A stretch of DNA of 64,000 nucleotides from Phoebastria nigripes. Lineage: Eukaryota; Chordata; Aves; Procellariiformes; Diomedeidae. Positions 1 through 14,900 of this stretch are shown piece by piece. The position numbers and the translations under genes are program-made. The stretch spans positions 727,079-791,078 of the forward strand of contig JAYKAV010000922.1 of NCBI GenBank assembly GCA_035582835.1, given 5' to 3'. The notes beneath the pieces were generated by a model. It was not told the origin of the DNA, ran no database searches, and worked only from the letters and a program-made list of their open reading frames with translations. Position 1 is the stretch's first letter. The number at the start of each line of letters is the position of its first letter.

Positions 1-3000
1 CCCCCTGCTCTCTCTGAACCACTGCAGACGACCAGGGTTTCCTTTCCGAGTCCTCCCTCTTGCCCTTCTGAAGGCACAGGAGGATAAAGTAACGATGAAA
101 TTTCACAGCTCAAGATAGTGGCTCCAGTGGTTTCTGTCATCTAAGAATATTCAGGTCACAAGTTGTGTGTCTTTTTAAAGAGGGTCTGTAATGCAGCTTC
201 TTTGGACTACTGTCTCTCTACTGGTTTTATACTTAACCTATTTTTTTTTTACATGGGGCAACTTCTTTTATCTGTGGGGTTCTTCCTTGTGGTCTCCTGA
301 GGCCCTGAGCACTTGAAATGTTCTGCTATTTTTGGCATGTCTGGCAGACTCAGGCAAGGCTTTTTCCTCACTCGTTGTTATCAACTCTATGTCAAAGACC
401 GTAAATATCACCAATATGTGATGCTTTTGAGTAGCTGTTAGTCCTAATAAAATATTGTATGTCCTTGATGAGATGCTGCCTTTAAAAATTAGACTGCTGC
501 AATACGAAATGTTTTGGCAGAGGTGAACGAGCCCTGCAGGGATCTGCTTGTGTAGGTTACCTGAAGTAGCCCCTGCTAAATGCATTAGGTTGGTCTCCTA
601 TCAGAGTAATACCTTGTTGGCTGGTACAGAGGTTTCAATTTTCCAGCAAATTCTCAAATGCCCCACAGTTATTATAGGAGGCATCCGCCACATGGATGGG
701 AGTCTTCCCTTTTCACTCTTACAGTGGTATGAGGGTCAGGGAATGTAATTTCCTAGATAACTTTTCCTCCTAGACACTCAGGAGTCATGGGAGGTTTTTC
801 TGAGTGAAGACTTTGGGACTGCATTACTTCTTGTTTTCCTAAATGAGCCTGAAGTCTTTTATACAGTTGATTGCTTGGGAATCGTATAGTTATGCAGCCC
901 TGCTTGCTTTTTGTGAGATTCCTGTTTTCCTCATGTTGGGTTTGTTTGCCTAAAACCAAAAACATTAACTTTTTAGGATCATGAAGAAGAAAGTTGTTTC
1001 AAAGACTTTGCTGACTGAAACCTTGTGTAATTCCTTTGGCAGAAAGGACGCTTGAATTTGATTTTCATATGCAGCTACATGCTTGCCTGAGCCTTGCCTC
1101 GCTGTTCAGGACTGTGCATCTATTCATCTTTGGGTTTTGAATTGCATTTCTCTGGTGGATCAGAATTCCCTAAGATCTGTGATATTTTTTCAATGACTAA
1201 NATGCTTAATTTTAATTGTTAATGTACTGTACTGCAAAATAAACCATGATTCCTTTCCCTTTCTATTCACTTGAAGAGTGTCAGAAAAATACATCAATTA
1301 ATTCTCCCATGCTTTTGCTGAGCAACACGTTACTATGTTTTAGCCTATTTGATGGATATTGCTGCAGCTGAAGTCTGAACTATCATAACTTTCGGATATC
1401 CCAGCTTTATGAACTATGGCATCTAGACCCCAGTTTCATTACTAATAAAAATTTCAGAATTAGATTTAAGAACAGGGTTCATCTCTTTTGTTCTGGAAGT
1501 CATTGCTTGTGCCAAAGAAGGTTGTGATTACTAATTACTTAATTTGTATGACAGATGGAGCTGGGGATCAAATTAAGTAGCTGTCTTAGGATACATTGTC
1601 GAGCAATATCTAGCTTTAAACACGACTGCCTTTTTTGTTCCTAAAAAAAGGCACAAACAATGACAGGCTAAAAATAGCTGTTCACTTGGAGTTGACGACA
1701 GTTTCTGAGAGCTTGTCTTTAGGAAGATGTTGGAAAAAACCCTGCTGTCTTTCCCCCTCCCCCCTTTTTTCTTCTTTAAATGCACGTCCTTCTGTTTAAG
1801 GTTCTTCACCTCATTGCCCACAGAAAGATACCCACTGACTTTGATAGGACTTCAGCATTTCTGCAGATTTCCAAGAGGGTTTATGTAAAGCATTATTTAA
1901 AGAAATCCTAAAAGTCACTGCAGATATTTCTATTAAGTTATGCTTATCCTACACAAATTGCTCTGTGCTGATAGAGAAGGAGGTAGTAAAGCCTTTTCCA
2001 CTCTTTGCCTCCCACAATATCTGCTGCAGTGAAAAAAAAAAAGAGGTTCTTTTCTGGTTTTATTCCTGAAGACTGCTTCATAATTCAGTACGAATATCGG
2101 TGGTTCCCNGTGCTGTAAACAAAGAGTTGAGTCTTTGACTTTGTGTCCCTGCAGTCTAGTAAACAATCAGTTAATTTGTAGCATCCCAGTGGTTGACAGG
2201 AGTGAAAGAAGTGGTTTGATCTTATTTTTGTGCTTGTGAATTAAAGCTTTGCCTTCTGGCTAGGTTCTGAGTTCCCTCCTCCTGGAAGATATTTGAGCAT
2301 TTTGAATTCAGAATATGTAGTTACAAATGTAAGGGCACAGCCTTCTCCGGGATTTTTCTGCTTTCATTTTAATTTTTCTCTGTGTTTCTAATCCCAGCAA
2401 GCAAGAAAACAGTTTGAAAACAATGTCCAGTGTCTGAGCTAGGAGCACAATGCAATTCAGGATCTTTAGAACTAGTCCGCTGCATTTTTATTAAATGAGA
2501 GTGAAGGAGTAGGTGGGACTTTTTATTTAAAAATAGATTAGCACAGGGGACTGAACTTGCATTTGAGGAAACGTTAATAAGCCAGCCAGCCATTGTCCTT
2601 AATCAGAGACTGTATTTGTAAGTAGAACATGTTGAATCTGTCATGATTGATGACGTTGTCTTTGTTAAAAGGGATGCTGCATCTTTAATAAGAGCAGACA
2701 GAAACAGTGCAGAATCTACAGTAAATTTGAGAATTGGAAGAGAAACCTTTCTTCATTTTTCCGTGTATAACGTTTGTAAAATATTGAAAAGAAAAACATC
2801 AAAGCCAGGGGGAAATATAAGTAACTCGCTGCTTACATTTTAATTCCTCACCTTTCCCCTCTGGGTGAGTTCCCCCTCCTTTTTCCCCCCTGAATTTAAA
2901 ATGCTGGAAGGAAAAGCAACTGAGGTCCAAGTTTCAGATGCTGAATTCTCTGCTAATTGAAATTACTGGGCATATTTCTATATATAGTCAATGAAGAGAT

Positions 3001-6000
3001 ATGTAGCTTTCACTCAGTGCCTTCAAGACATGTCTTTTTGTAGTCAGAAAAACAGAGATCAATGCATTTTCAAACTGACAGAGGGAACGGATGCTCCTTA
3101 GTAGCACATGCTCGGGATCGTGTGTGTACCGTTTGTGCAGAGCAGAGACGCTGAATACTGGTCCATATGCTCCTTGTTTACTGCAATGTTTTTTGCATGT
3201 TACTGTGCACTCCGGACTAATGTGAAGGTAAGAGGAGACGAGACAACAATTTGGCAGGAATGTACATGTAAAATCAGCTGCAGAAAATGTCTACCTTGTG
3301 TTGCTGAGTACTTTGGAATTGCTAGCTGAACAGGCATATTATTACAGGTGGTTGTGGAGGCTTTGTTTTATCGTTGTCTGTGTAGCTAAAGCATAGAAGC
3401 ATGTTTTAATTTTGCAGCTTAGCGACCTTCAGTTTTTAACTGCTTGCAGTTCAGGTTCTGGGCTTGTATGGTCTGATAAACATGTTTTGCTACTGTCCAG
3501 GTAGGCCAGAAACAAGATGCCAAAGGCTGTTTGTGCAAGGCTACATAGCTTTATATAGGATAAGAATTCCTATACTCTAGTCCCCCACGTATCCTCCAAG
3601 TGATGCTGCTTGCATGCTTTCTTGTTGATTACCTGTCTGAAAATCGGGGGTCTTGCTGCTGTTATCTGGGTTGGTTTTTCTGCTGATTTGTTTCTAACTT
3701 GAAACAAAATGCATACAAACAAATTACAAGCGATGTCCTAAGAAATAAACAAGGGGTTATTACTGCAAAATGCTACAGAAAAATGCCAGCTGGCAGCACT
3801 GGGCTGACGGTAACTATTAACCAGCGTTTGTCACTCATGTCAACATTTGCTTGCTCTGTTAATTAGTGTCAGAACTTCAATAGAAGTTGCTGGATAGATT
3901 ACCTTCTCTGCAAGTAGGACAATATTAGCAGACAGGATCATTGGCATTGAATTGAGCTCTAAGCCAAGCTGTGGGCCAGCTGTGGGAATCCAGTTGCATA
4001 ATTTAAATGAATTACAGTCCTTAGTCAACATATTGGGGAGGTACTTTTGGCATTCTGGCTTTTTCAAGTTCAAGTGAGTGTGTCTGTCTGGGAAGGAAAG
4101 CACTGGCAAATGCCGGATAATCATAGTTAGAACTGTTTTACCTGGAGAAATAATTGTAAAGGATATTTTGCTTTCAAGCTGCTTTAAGCATGCCTCTGAA
4201 TTAAAGTGGGGTTTCTGTATTTGCACTTGCTTTGATAATAATGAACTTCATATTTATTTATTAGGTAAAAATATTTTTTGGCCATTTGATTTAAAAAGTA
4301 TTTTGCNTTAAAAGCTCACATTCTAAGAGTCTGCTCCTGTGTATGTGGTCAAAGTCTGTACTGCTGATTGCTGTACTGAACTGCTAAGCTTTCACATTTT
4401 ATTACTTTCTAATTAACTTTTGCAATTCACTTTCTGTGTCACTGCTGAGGAGGAAGGTGAAAAATATATTTTCTTTGAATATGTGGATAACAAGCCAAAA
4501 AATACAAGTTAAAACTTTTAACGCTGTTCTGTCTTCCTAAAATACATCCATTGTCCTTTCCTTATGCTTTCACTATAATGTTTTTGGCAGGTTAGTAAAT
4601 TATATCCACATTATATGCCCTGTACTCTATGCAGTAAATTGTCAATAAAGAAATGTTTTGAGACCAACCATTCTTTATTGCTCATTTTGTCCCCCAGCCT
4701 GCAGTACTGTGCTGAAGGTGTTCTGTTAAAGTGGGTCTGTTGTTGAGAAATGATTTCTCACTCTAAATAAGAATAGGTACAGGGGAAATTTCAATATGAC
4801 TATTTTTACTGTAATTTCCATGAGATACCTTATCAGTGAGTACCACAGCAACTGTTAGGAGNCTCATGGGTTTAACTTTTGAAATGTCTTTGTTGCCATT
4901 CATAAACACAGAAAAAAGTGAAAGGTTTGTACTAGCCCAAGTCTGACAATTGTTTGGATAAGATAGTTTTAATTTGTTGGAACTTCTTCAACTGTTAAGT
5001 ATCTCTGGAATAATTGTTTGATATACAGTATCTGTTATTTACATGATACTGTTCTAAGGATATTATCTTCAGTTGTTCTAATTTCAACAAACTCATCCAT
5101 TTTCAATGTATATTGTGATCATCTACTTTCAAAGCTATGCATTGGGCTACAATAACATAAAAAAAGCTGCACAAACTTCGCAAATCCCCCCAGGAACTGC
5201 CCAAGTATGGCAGTGCCACTTGCATCTTCAGTAATTCCTATTTTCTTTTTCTGACATTGAAAATTACTTAATAAATGGGAGTTTATTGAAAGGTGCTCCT
5301 CGTGCCTGGTCATTCTAACATAGTGTTTCTGCAGAACTCTCTTGCTTTTGACTTGGTTGGCACTAACATAAGCCACAGCTTTATGGGTGGCCAAAATAAA
5401 TGAAATACATTATAAAACATCTGTTTCGAGTTTTGTATTTTCCCCCTTTTAAATGGGTGGAAAAATCTTAGTGGTTCTCAAATATTTTAGTCCTTAAGTC
5501 ATAAGATAGAATTAAACTATAAGTACAGGCTGTAACAGGAAATAGATTTGCTTGCCCTGGAAAGTGAAAAAGAAAAGCAATTGGTTTTCTGATGGCAGCT
5601 GAAGTTTATGGCTTTAAAGAAAGCAGATTTTTCAAGTTCAAGGTAGGACTCTCGCTTCTTGATTGCCAGTCTATCTGAAACTGCCCATGTGAACTTAGTT
5701 GGCAGACGCAGACTTATAAAAAGAGGTCTACCCATGCATTCTTAATCAAAGCCTATTTTTACAGCTGACTAAAGAATAGTACTGACCACGAACACGTACC
5801 TGCCTTTGTGAATAATTTTCACTTCCTGCCTGAGCAGAAACAAAGTCAGTGGTTAAAAAAGGGAGAAAGATGTCTGAGAAGTTATGAGCAAAATCTCTTT
5901 CTCTGTCAGAGTTTCTCTGGACCTACATTTTTAAAATGAAATTCAGCTTGAACTAAAAAAATAAAAAGAAAGTATAACTATTGCTTACTATTGCCTGTTT

Positions 6001-9000
6001 ACTAGACACAGCGTTATTAAAATTCTACGTTTTTGACTGATCTCTTTCTTGCTCTCTCATGTATGCAGAGTTTTGTACCTCAGTGGAAGATATCATAAAT
6101 GAGCACAGAAGTCAGGGAATTAAAATCTAAAAGCAGTGCCTCCAAGATCAGAAGTGCTCTTGTGGAAATGTGCAGTGTGCCTGAAAAAGTGAACTCCTAC
6201 TGTATGCAGTAGTTAAATATGTTGTTGTATTTTCAGCATGAGTAAGTCTCAGGAGCACAGGCTGACTATGGCAGGGGGCTGCCCAGTGTCAAATGTTTGT
6301 AGTTTTAATTGTGTCCACTGTGTATTGAAAATACTTTCTGTATTTATATGCAAGAGATTTTTAGAGGTTGCCATTAAAAACTTTCTGTTCTTGGCTTAGG
6401 CAAGTATTTTAAATTCCCTCAGTATTAGCAGTATTTCTTGTAAAGCTATGGGAAACATTGCAAATATTTAGATTCTATAGTCTGAGCTAAGCTTGAAAAA
6501 CTTTTACAGACTGGGGTCTTGCTTTTCTTAAAAGTTTGTAGGAGTTCTGCCTTCCCCTTCCCTTGATGAACTCTATGTGTAGATCTGACAGATTTTACTG
6601 TGAATCTGGGCTGCTATTTCTGGCTGACAGTTTGAGGGTCTTACTGGAGGCACAGCTGGTGCTTCTGGGAATTTGGGTAGCAGAGCTGATGTCTTTCATT
6701 TGTACGTTAGCATGGGACTTGACGTGAGCCCTGGGCTCTCTCACCTTGAAGCACCTCATTCTCAGCAGCAGTCAGCACTGGCTTTGGGGTCGTCAGAGCT
6801 TCATGTAAAGATCGGGGGGTTTTTTTGTTATGAATTCAGATCCATACCCTTTGAAGTGCCAAAGGCTTCCCAGGAGGTTCAGAGTTACTTCAGCAGGAGT
6901 TTAAGGCTGTCTTCATGTTAATGGGTACACTTGGCACCTCACAGAACTGAGCTCCTACCTGAACACTGGGTTAACTAAGTGCCTTCTTTTGTTCTGACTG
7001 CTAACTTTGGGTCACCGTGGTGGTGATAGACGTTTTCTACATATGATCCCTTGTGTCTCCTGTGCTACAACTGAAAGATTATGCTAGCCTGTGTCAAACG
7101 GTAACCATGAAGTGATTTACGGCTGAAATTTTGACCTATNCATTGTCACTTTTTGAGGATCTCAGATGATGCAGAGGACCTGTTGGGGTAGGAATGGATT
7201 ATGGCCAGGGCCCATGGAGGATCCTAGAACCTAGCATCATTTAATCACTTTAGCTTTCTCTGTTCATCCTCTTGTCCCACCCGCATTTCAAAAAGATAAG
7301 TAATTATTTTAACCTAGCAGTTTCCAATTGCAATGTAAGTTGCGGATTAAGCAATAAAGGCAGAAGATTCATAGTAACAAATATCAAAATGTTTCATTGC
7401 CAAAAGCTGCAAAACGTCACAAATGCCAACGGAGCTGCTGACTTCTGTCTACATTTTTTGCACACAGCTGTAACTCTTCCCCTCTCCCAGCATATATTAG
7501 TGATATAGCTACATAATTAAGTTGTGTATATCACCTATTTTGCCACCTCTACCAAGAATTGTTCTGGTCTTCCAAAGGAAAAGAGTTTATGGATCTTTCA
7601 GACTTGGGCCTGTATTGCCAAAATATGTTCTGCTGTGGTCTTATGGTATTCTTTGCAAATGGTGGATGAAGTCAAAAGGATTTGGACTCCCAGCTCTCGT
7701 AGACTTCCAGACATGGTCCTTGATTTCTTATGCATATTTTCCTCCTTTAAATGCTCTATCATGCACCATCCTCTAGCACCTCTCTGTTAAGTGAGGAACA
7801 GTTCAGAAGTCACACGGATGGCTTTGATATAGCATTTTAAAAGGAGTAAGCAGGAAAGATTGGTTTCTCACTTTTTCTAGTGTAATTAAGAATAGACTCA
7901 GGGGTAGTTTTTGTTTGAGTTTACTCCTTTTTGTAGTTCTGATTACGTCTGACAGTCTGACTTGCTTTACTCATAACTGCATAGTCATAACTACAATACA
8001 AGTGGCAGGCCAAAGTACGGTTCCTCTACTACTGTAGGACACCAAGGCAAAATGTAGATTAGTACTAGAAAGCAAATAGAGTTGGTGTGGAATTTCCTCT
8101 CCACTGAGAGGTTTGGGGACAAGGAAAAGGATAATATTATGTAGGTTGTGAATATCTAGTTGCATTTCTGTAATATATCTCGTCATCTGTTTATAAAAGG
8201 TTTGACTAGGCTATAAGATAAGCAAGACCTTGAACTTTATAAGGGATTTGTTTAACAACTGCGGGATCTAGCCTTGAGAGCTAAAAACAGCTGAGCTGTT
8301 TGTATTGCTGTCCCTTTTGTTAAATAAAGATGGAATTTTAGGGAAGAGATAACTCAGGGCAAAAAGGGGTTAGTGATCTCTTGGACCAGCTTCTACAAAG
8401 AGAGCTCTCTCAAAATTACAACAGTAGTAATACCACGGCATTTCTTTCTTTTGGTAGCTTGCTGTACCTGTTACTAAAATATATTGCTACTGCCCACTCT
8501 CATGCTTCGCAGGAAGTTAAAGTCCTCGTTTATGGCCCAGTTTTTGCAGTTGCACCAGTGATGTTAATAGGAGTTCTGGTAAACAGGAGATCTGAATCCA
8601 GTCTCATACATTCAAAGAGTAGTTCTGCCTGAATAAGAAGTATCTTATTTGAATCCTGAAGATTGATTTTTCCACTTCTGAAATCAAACTTGGCCAGATT
8701 TGCAAGCTTTTAAAATACCTAAGTATGTACTTTACCACTCCGCCCAGGTGCAAGTGTTGATTTACAATACATGGCCATAACAAGTTATGAATGAAAGCGG
8801 TAATTAGAATAGATTAATAACACAGCAGCAGCTCTGATTTTCTAGATATAGTAAGATTGGGACTATATTTAACCCATAGACCAGAATAATATTCCCTTAA
8901 AGGCAATTATAAATGTGAGAATAGGTACAGAGACGCTAAAATGACAAGCACAGTATAAGAAATTAAATCCACTACTGAGAATTGTTTATGAACACTAAGC

Positions 9001-11589
9001 AAATATGAATATTATGCTATGGGGATAAGGGGTACTTATCTAAAGTTAGAAGAGTTAGTCACAAAAGTAGTGGTTGGAAGATACAGAAGCTAGGTACTAT
9101 TTTCTTCATTCAGAAATTTCTGGCTAGATACTAGTACCTAGAAAAATATTTCAATTCTATTTTGTGTCTCCCATTTTAATGTGGGCTCATTAGAACTTAT
9201 CTGATGAGCTATTCTTATCGGAGCCATATAATTGGCCTTTTTGTTAGAGGAGAATTGAAAAGATCTGGGACTGTAAAAGTATTTAAATTTGTTGGGTTTT
9301 TAATATGTGCAAGTAACTAGAATATAATATCAAGTCTATATGTGACAATTTTATGTTTACATAAAAATGATGAAAAGTTAAATCCTCTACCGTTAAATCA
9401 CCGCTGATAGGCTTGCCCTATGTACTAAAGATGCCAGTGTTTGTGTGATTTTTATGAGATTGCAGAGAAATTAGATCAACAATCCTGACAGCAACGCTGC
9501 CTACAAAGTATTGAGGAATGTGCAGTGGACCCAGGCAAAGTTTTTTTTTTCTTGGGAAACTCTGTGACTCCTATCACCTGGATGTGGAGAAGTGCAGAAG
9601 ACCATTAATCAGTGATGGATGGAGTTGATAATAGCTTGCCACAATTAAAGGCTGACCAACAATCTCTCATGGTTAGCTTCTATCTACATTCACTTCTAAC
9701 TTCATCTGTTTCTCCTGTCCCATTTGCTCACGCTAAGTTAGATAAAGATATTCTGTGTCTGTGGATGAGTGGAGTGTTGAATTTTCCAGGGCTAGCCTTC
9801 ACAGGTGTGTCCTCTCTTAATGCTACTGCTGCTGGTTATATATATATATTTTGGACATGCTGAGATGTTTTGTTCTTATGCAGGCTCCCATGTTTTTGGC
9901 ATGGGATGAATGTATGAAATGCTTGCACCTGTTTTTGGTGGGGGAAGCCCCCACCCCTTTCCTTCTATGATATCCTTACAGACAGTGGGAGATGAGGAAA
10001 GTGTCTTTTGGAAGTAAAGATGCAAAAGAAGATTGCAAAAGAAGAATTGATATTTTTTCAGTTGTAGACACACACCAAAGAAATGAACTCTGGAACACAT
10101 TTAGGCAGTCTGCATTCCACCTGTGTCCCCATGCCAAAATAATGAGTGATAGCTACAGATTAATGACTAATACAGAAGTTGCAGAATGAAAAAACTATTA
10201 TTAAAAGCATAGCCATCACTGTTTTCTCAGAGGAGGAGGAGGTGGCTGATTTTTCCCTTCGTATCTCCAGACAGATCTGAGTGAAGTAGTATGAATTCTC
10301 CTGATAACTGAGTAGCTTCCAGACTTCTTCTGGAAAGACAAGTAAAACAAAATCCAAATCCCATAAAAACAAATCAAAGAAGCCTGGGCACAAGCATTTT
10401 TTGTTTTAGTCTCACTTTCACCAAAGAGGTAAACCTCTCAAATTTCAAATAGGAATCTCTGCAGAGAAGTAATTGGAAAGGCTTGTCTGCCTTTGATAGT
10501 ACAGAGGATCATTAAAACCTTAGAAACAGAGGATTGACTGGAGGAGTAAAACTCAGAAAAGTATGTTCATCCAAGTTGCAGGACAGATGAAGAAAAATAT
10601 CGTAGATACTTCAACACATATTTGCAGATATTTTGGACAGGATTTTCAGCCTGCTCCAGATTTGTTTTCAAAACTTCGGTTTTCAAAACAAAAATAAGTG
10701 GCCAAGTTTTCAAGTTAGACAGAGCAATCCTAATTAATCTAGTTTGTCAGCGCAGACTGTAAAACTACCATGAATTGTTGGAGGAAGGATACATCTCTTG
10801 ACACCCGCTGTACCTTTTAGAAAAACATTCTGTTTCTGTTGAATAATTTCTGAAGAGGGAGAACCTCTCACAACCTTTACAAATGTATTATTCCAGGGTT
10901 TAATTAGTCTGTTGGAGGTGTGTGCCGTATTTCTAGTCTGAATTAATCTAGTCTCAGCTTCCAGCTTTTGGGTCACTTTCAGTTTTTTGCTACATCTTAA
11001 TCCGCTGGATTGAGGAGTCCACTGCGAAGGGTTGTTCCCTCTGTGAGTAGCTTCAGGCTGTGGCGAAGGCATCACCTAATCATCTCTTTGATTAAGTAAA
11101 TAAACTGAGCTCCTGGCATCTTTTACTGCAAAGCGTGATTGCCAGAGCTCTCATCCCTCTCATGATGTCTTTGAGCTCTCTCCAGTTTCACAGCAGGCCT
11201 CCTGATCTGCGCATGCCACAGCTGCACGCAGCCTCAGAGCAGTTGCAGCCCCGTGCAGAAGTAATAAATGTCCTGGCTCCAACTAAAGATACCGTGTGTA
11301 TGTCCAGGGTTACGCCGGCTCCTTTAGCCACATTGCTGCACTGGGAGTTCACGTTCTGCCCCGGATCTAGCAGGATTGCCATCTGCTTAACAGCAGACCT
11401 CTCTGGAAAGTGCCCATAAGAAAGAGTTGCTTGCTTTATTCCCAGAGTTAGGACTTTATTGCTGTCTGTGTTAAAAATACATTGATCTGTATCAGTGACC
11501 TGTCTTCTGCATCATTTACCACACTACCTTTTTTCTGTCATTGCTAAATCTTGTCAGTAGTAAGTGACTGAGTTTTCTCCCAGATTGAT
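1..11589. other. AT-rich non-coding DNA, no gene recognised
   Basis: I see no gene, RNA gene or identifiable young repeat in this stretch. The longest open frame is about 128 codons (3840-4226, minus) and shows no domain or compositional sign of being a protein. Short A/T homopolymers and a C/T-rich run near 1748-1775 are the only low-complexity features. A short piece near 1827-1850 resembles phrases common in old amniote repeats but is too short to classify. Isolated N bases occur at 1201, 2109, 4306, 4862 and 7140. Intron or intergenic sequence is the simplest reading. Confidence 0.6.
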
Positions 11590-11960
11590 CAACATTTGAA
11601 AAGCATAAGGTCAGGACCAGCCCCTGAGGATCCCACTGAACACAGCTGATCAACTGTCCCATTTGTAATTACATCCTGAATCCTGTCAGTTAGACACTTT
11701 TTAATCCATTTAATGTGTGCCATTTTGACTTCGTTTTTAATAAAATGTCATGCAGCGCCATGTCAAATGATTTACAGAAGTCTAAGTATATTATATCAAT
11801 ATTGTTACCATTGTCAACCAAATTTCTAATCCCATCTGAAAAAAGATAGCATGTTAGTTAGCTTGATAGGATCTGTTTTTCATTAACCTGGCATTATGTG
11901 TATTTCTTTCCTTCAGAAATTAATATATATTTTATCAGCAACTCCATGCTAAGTGCTTTT
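11590..11960 (-). mobile_element. Ancient CR1-clade LINE fragment (reverse transcriptase region)
   Basis: On the minus strand, about 11830 down to 11690 reads as a reverse-transcriptase segment: a DGIRNLVDNGNNIDIIYLDF stretch followed by CKSFDMALHDILL. This matches the (D/N)-x-(I/V)-YLDF-x-K-(A/S)-FD block of CR1/L2-clade LINE polymerases. After a frameshift and stops near 11690, a SGI-x-x-G segment around 11620-11640 corresponds to the SGVPQGS block, in the right order and spacing. The element is truncated at both ends and frameshifted, so it is not functional. Divergence is high, which suggests insertion long before the LTRs elsewhere in the window. An L2 or another CR1-clade subfamily is possible. 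The recognition is by translated motif only. Confidence 0.75.
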
Positions 11961-14900
11961 GAAAAATTAGCCATAACTAACACAATAGAAATTGCTAGGA
12001 ATGAATCTTTTTAAACCCAGTCCTTGTTTAATTCCCTATTTAGAAATCTCTCTCTAGCTGAGCACTAAGTGAAAGTCAGGAACTCTTGAAGGGTTGATCT
12101 TCTTGTAAAATACGGATCTCCCAGTTAAAATGGAAAAGTGAATAAATTGTGAGTGAAACAAAGCTGGTGTGGAAGCTTGTTTCTTTTTTGGACCATCTCC
12201 AGTGGTTGAAAAACAGTGGATGTCCTTCTGGGTACACAATGCCCTTTGGTCTCACTTATATCCTTATATTATCATGGCTATGATAACGGCTAGCAACTCA
12301 GCAACTAGACATTATATGAAACATCATTTTATTAGAAATTAAATCATACTACATGGTTCTTTTAGAAAAGGGAAATGTTAAGACTTTGAAAGATGATTTC
12401 ATTTCTATTAGATAACCCATGAAGTCAAGAGCCTGAATTCTTGCTGAGAAGGTGGTGGAGTGCTGATCAGTACTTTCATCCACTCTTCTTCCTGCGTGCT
12501 TTTGAGATGTTATTAATTTCTTATGAAAACCTGCTTTTGTAGTGAATCACATGATACATTCATACATCTCTGTCAGTGCTTGAGTTCTTAAAAATGGGGA
12601 CATCAAGGCCACATGCTGGTTTCTAGCCACGTGTGTAACCGGAAAGTGAATATAAGGCATTTTGCCTCTAAAGCAAGAAAGCAATCTAAAGAACTCAGGT
12701 GGCATTCAGCTCACTTAACTTCAGACATAACCNATGTAAACATCTATATCTAGTGATTTCAGGCTCCCTTTAGTGTCAGTAGAGAGGAATTGTCTCTTCT
12801 AAGGCATGATTCATATGACCTAGTTTAAATATCTACATGGGGATGAGATTAATTGTGTCCTGAAAGTGCCAGTTTCTCTCCATTTACCAGAGAGCGCTTA
12901 GGTGACTAGCTGAGATGTAGGTCTCTCTCTTCCAGACATTTCCATCTGGTCAAATTAATCCCATCCTTCAAAGCAGCAAAGGTGGGATTTTTAATGCTGG
13001 TCAGGCAGATTTTTCTCTCCTTTCCTTTTGCATGTAACAGAAGGAACAAATAAAAATGTGGGGAGGAGGAGCAAGCTGTTGTGAAGGGTCAGCCAAGATG
13101 CCCTGGAGATGAGGCAAGAGCAAGAGCTTGCGGGACTATGAGATCATCTGATTTGTTTTCCTTTGTTTTTGTCTTGGTTTTTGCTTCTAAATTACTTAAT
13201 TAATATACAAAAAATAAGCAGTGAGTAATTGAACTGAGCTGTTTGCAGCATGTTTCCCTCTTGCCCAGCTGGTAGATCAGCCCATTATTTCAATGATGTT
13301 CAATTGTTATATTTTATTTTAGTTGCTTTAAAATTATGAGAGAACAAATTAAAGACCACACACTTAGGTCTGGTTCTTTTCTGAGAGCTGTGCTGCTTTC
13401 ACAGTGTAGGCAGGTGCTGCAAAGGCATCAAGAAAAAAGAGATAGAGCACATACATTGAGTATTTTAGGTGTCTTTAAGGCAGGGGGTCTTCATCTGAGC
13501 TTGGTCCCTATCAGCCAGTAAATCTAGAAAACTGAGAAACCAGTTGAGCTCACCCTAAATTAGACACCCACAGTTGTCCAGTTGAACAGCTAACTGTGTC
13601 ATCAACCTCAAAAGGGACCCAAAACTATGGGATCATCTCAGGGGTAAACTTGGCTAGAAATGCAAGAAGAAAAACTGAACAAGGGCCTAGAAGTGTAGGT
13701 GTGACTCTGGAAGACCTGAACTGCTGCCATGGATTCACCAGAAAATGTCAACAGAAGTAATAGAGCCACTAATACATCTTAGGGGGATATTTTAGGATTA
13801 ATTAACAAATATTTGTACAGTACATCCACTGTAAATTTGCCATGTCTCTATAATATGTGGTAAAATTAGCAAGCAATTTAAGTGTCAGGGACTGTTTAAG
13901 ATAATTACCAACTTTTCAAAAGTTGTTAGGAGCTGGTTACCAGGGGATTTGTGAAGATCTAATGACCATTAGCCATCTGACNGAAACAGGTGACTTGATC
14001 CTGAGATTTTCCCCCAGCTAGATTTAAATGTTGACATGATCTTTTAAACAGATCAAATTTCACAAAAGTTTTGACAGTTAACTGAATATTTATTTCACTC
14101 TCTTTCACACAGAAAAAGCAATACTTCTCAACCTAAAGATGAGCTCAAATTTAATTGTAACCTGTGGCTTGTTGCTATGTAATTGTTTTTAACAGTATTA
14201 AGCTAAAGGGAGAATGTTTGCTGTCTTCTGTTTTTAGGGGAATTCATACNTTTAATACAGAAAAATGTTTTAAAGTTTTCTTGACAGGCTACTAAATCAT
14301 GAATGGATGGATTGTCCCCCATCAGGATATAGTTTCACACAGGATGATGAAACAAAGATGCAAAAAGATNTTTTTTTTGTCGTCCATAGTTGGTGGCATA
14401 CATCAGTTCTAACGGAAAAGGAAAAAAAGAAATCACAGAAAAGGAAAGGTTTCCCCAATGGTCAGCCAGGAAGAGAGTGGCGGGGTGTCCCTAGATGATC
14501 ATTCCCTTCTGGGTGTCTTCTCCAGTGCATCAGGTGTTCCCCGAATACCTTTTCCAAAGTAATTTTATAGCTTTCTTGGGACCTTCTCAGTCTCCCCCAT
14601 TGGTTTTTCTTGCCTGTTATACCAACAGAGCTGACTGGAGCACTCACCGATCAGTCAGAGACATTGCAGAGCTAATAAGCTTTGTGCATATACCTTATGG
14701 GGAAATACTTAATGGCTGTCTAAAAGACTACTTTTTACTGGTATTATCTACTAAGCTCTGTTTCATCCCTGGCACAGGGTTATAAACCAAAATTTAGGGT
14801 CTAAGGAGTGGCAAAAGGTGAGTGGAAGGAAAAGCAATTCAAATGCTGGAAAACAAGGGCTAGAGGTTCTGCCACAGCAACTGGGGGTANGTAGGTGGGA

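Noticed and set aside
3840..4226. A 128-codon minus-strand frame
   Set aside because: No recognisable domain and no splice or promoter context. The length is expected by chance in 64 kb.
8381..8632. An 83-codon frame with a hydrophobic stretch
   Set aside because: No family resemblance and no neighbouring exon-like signals.
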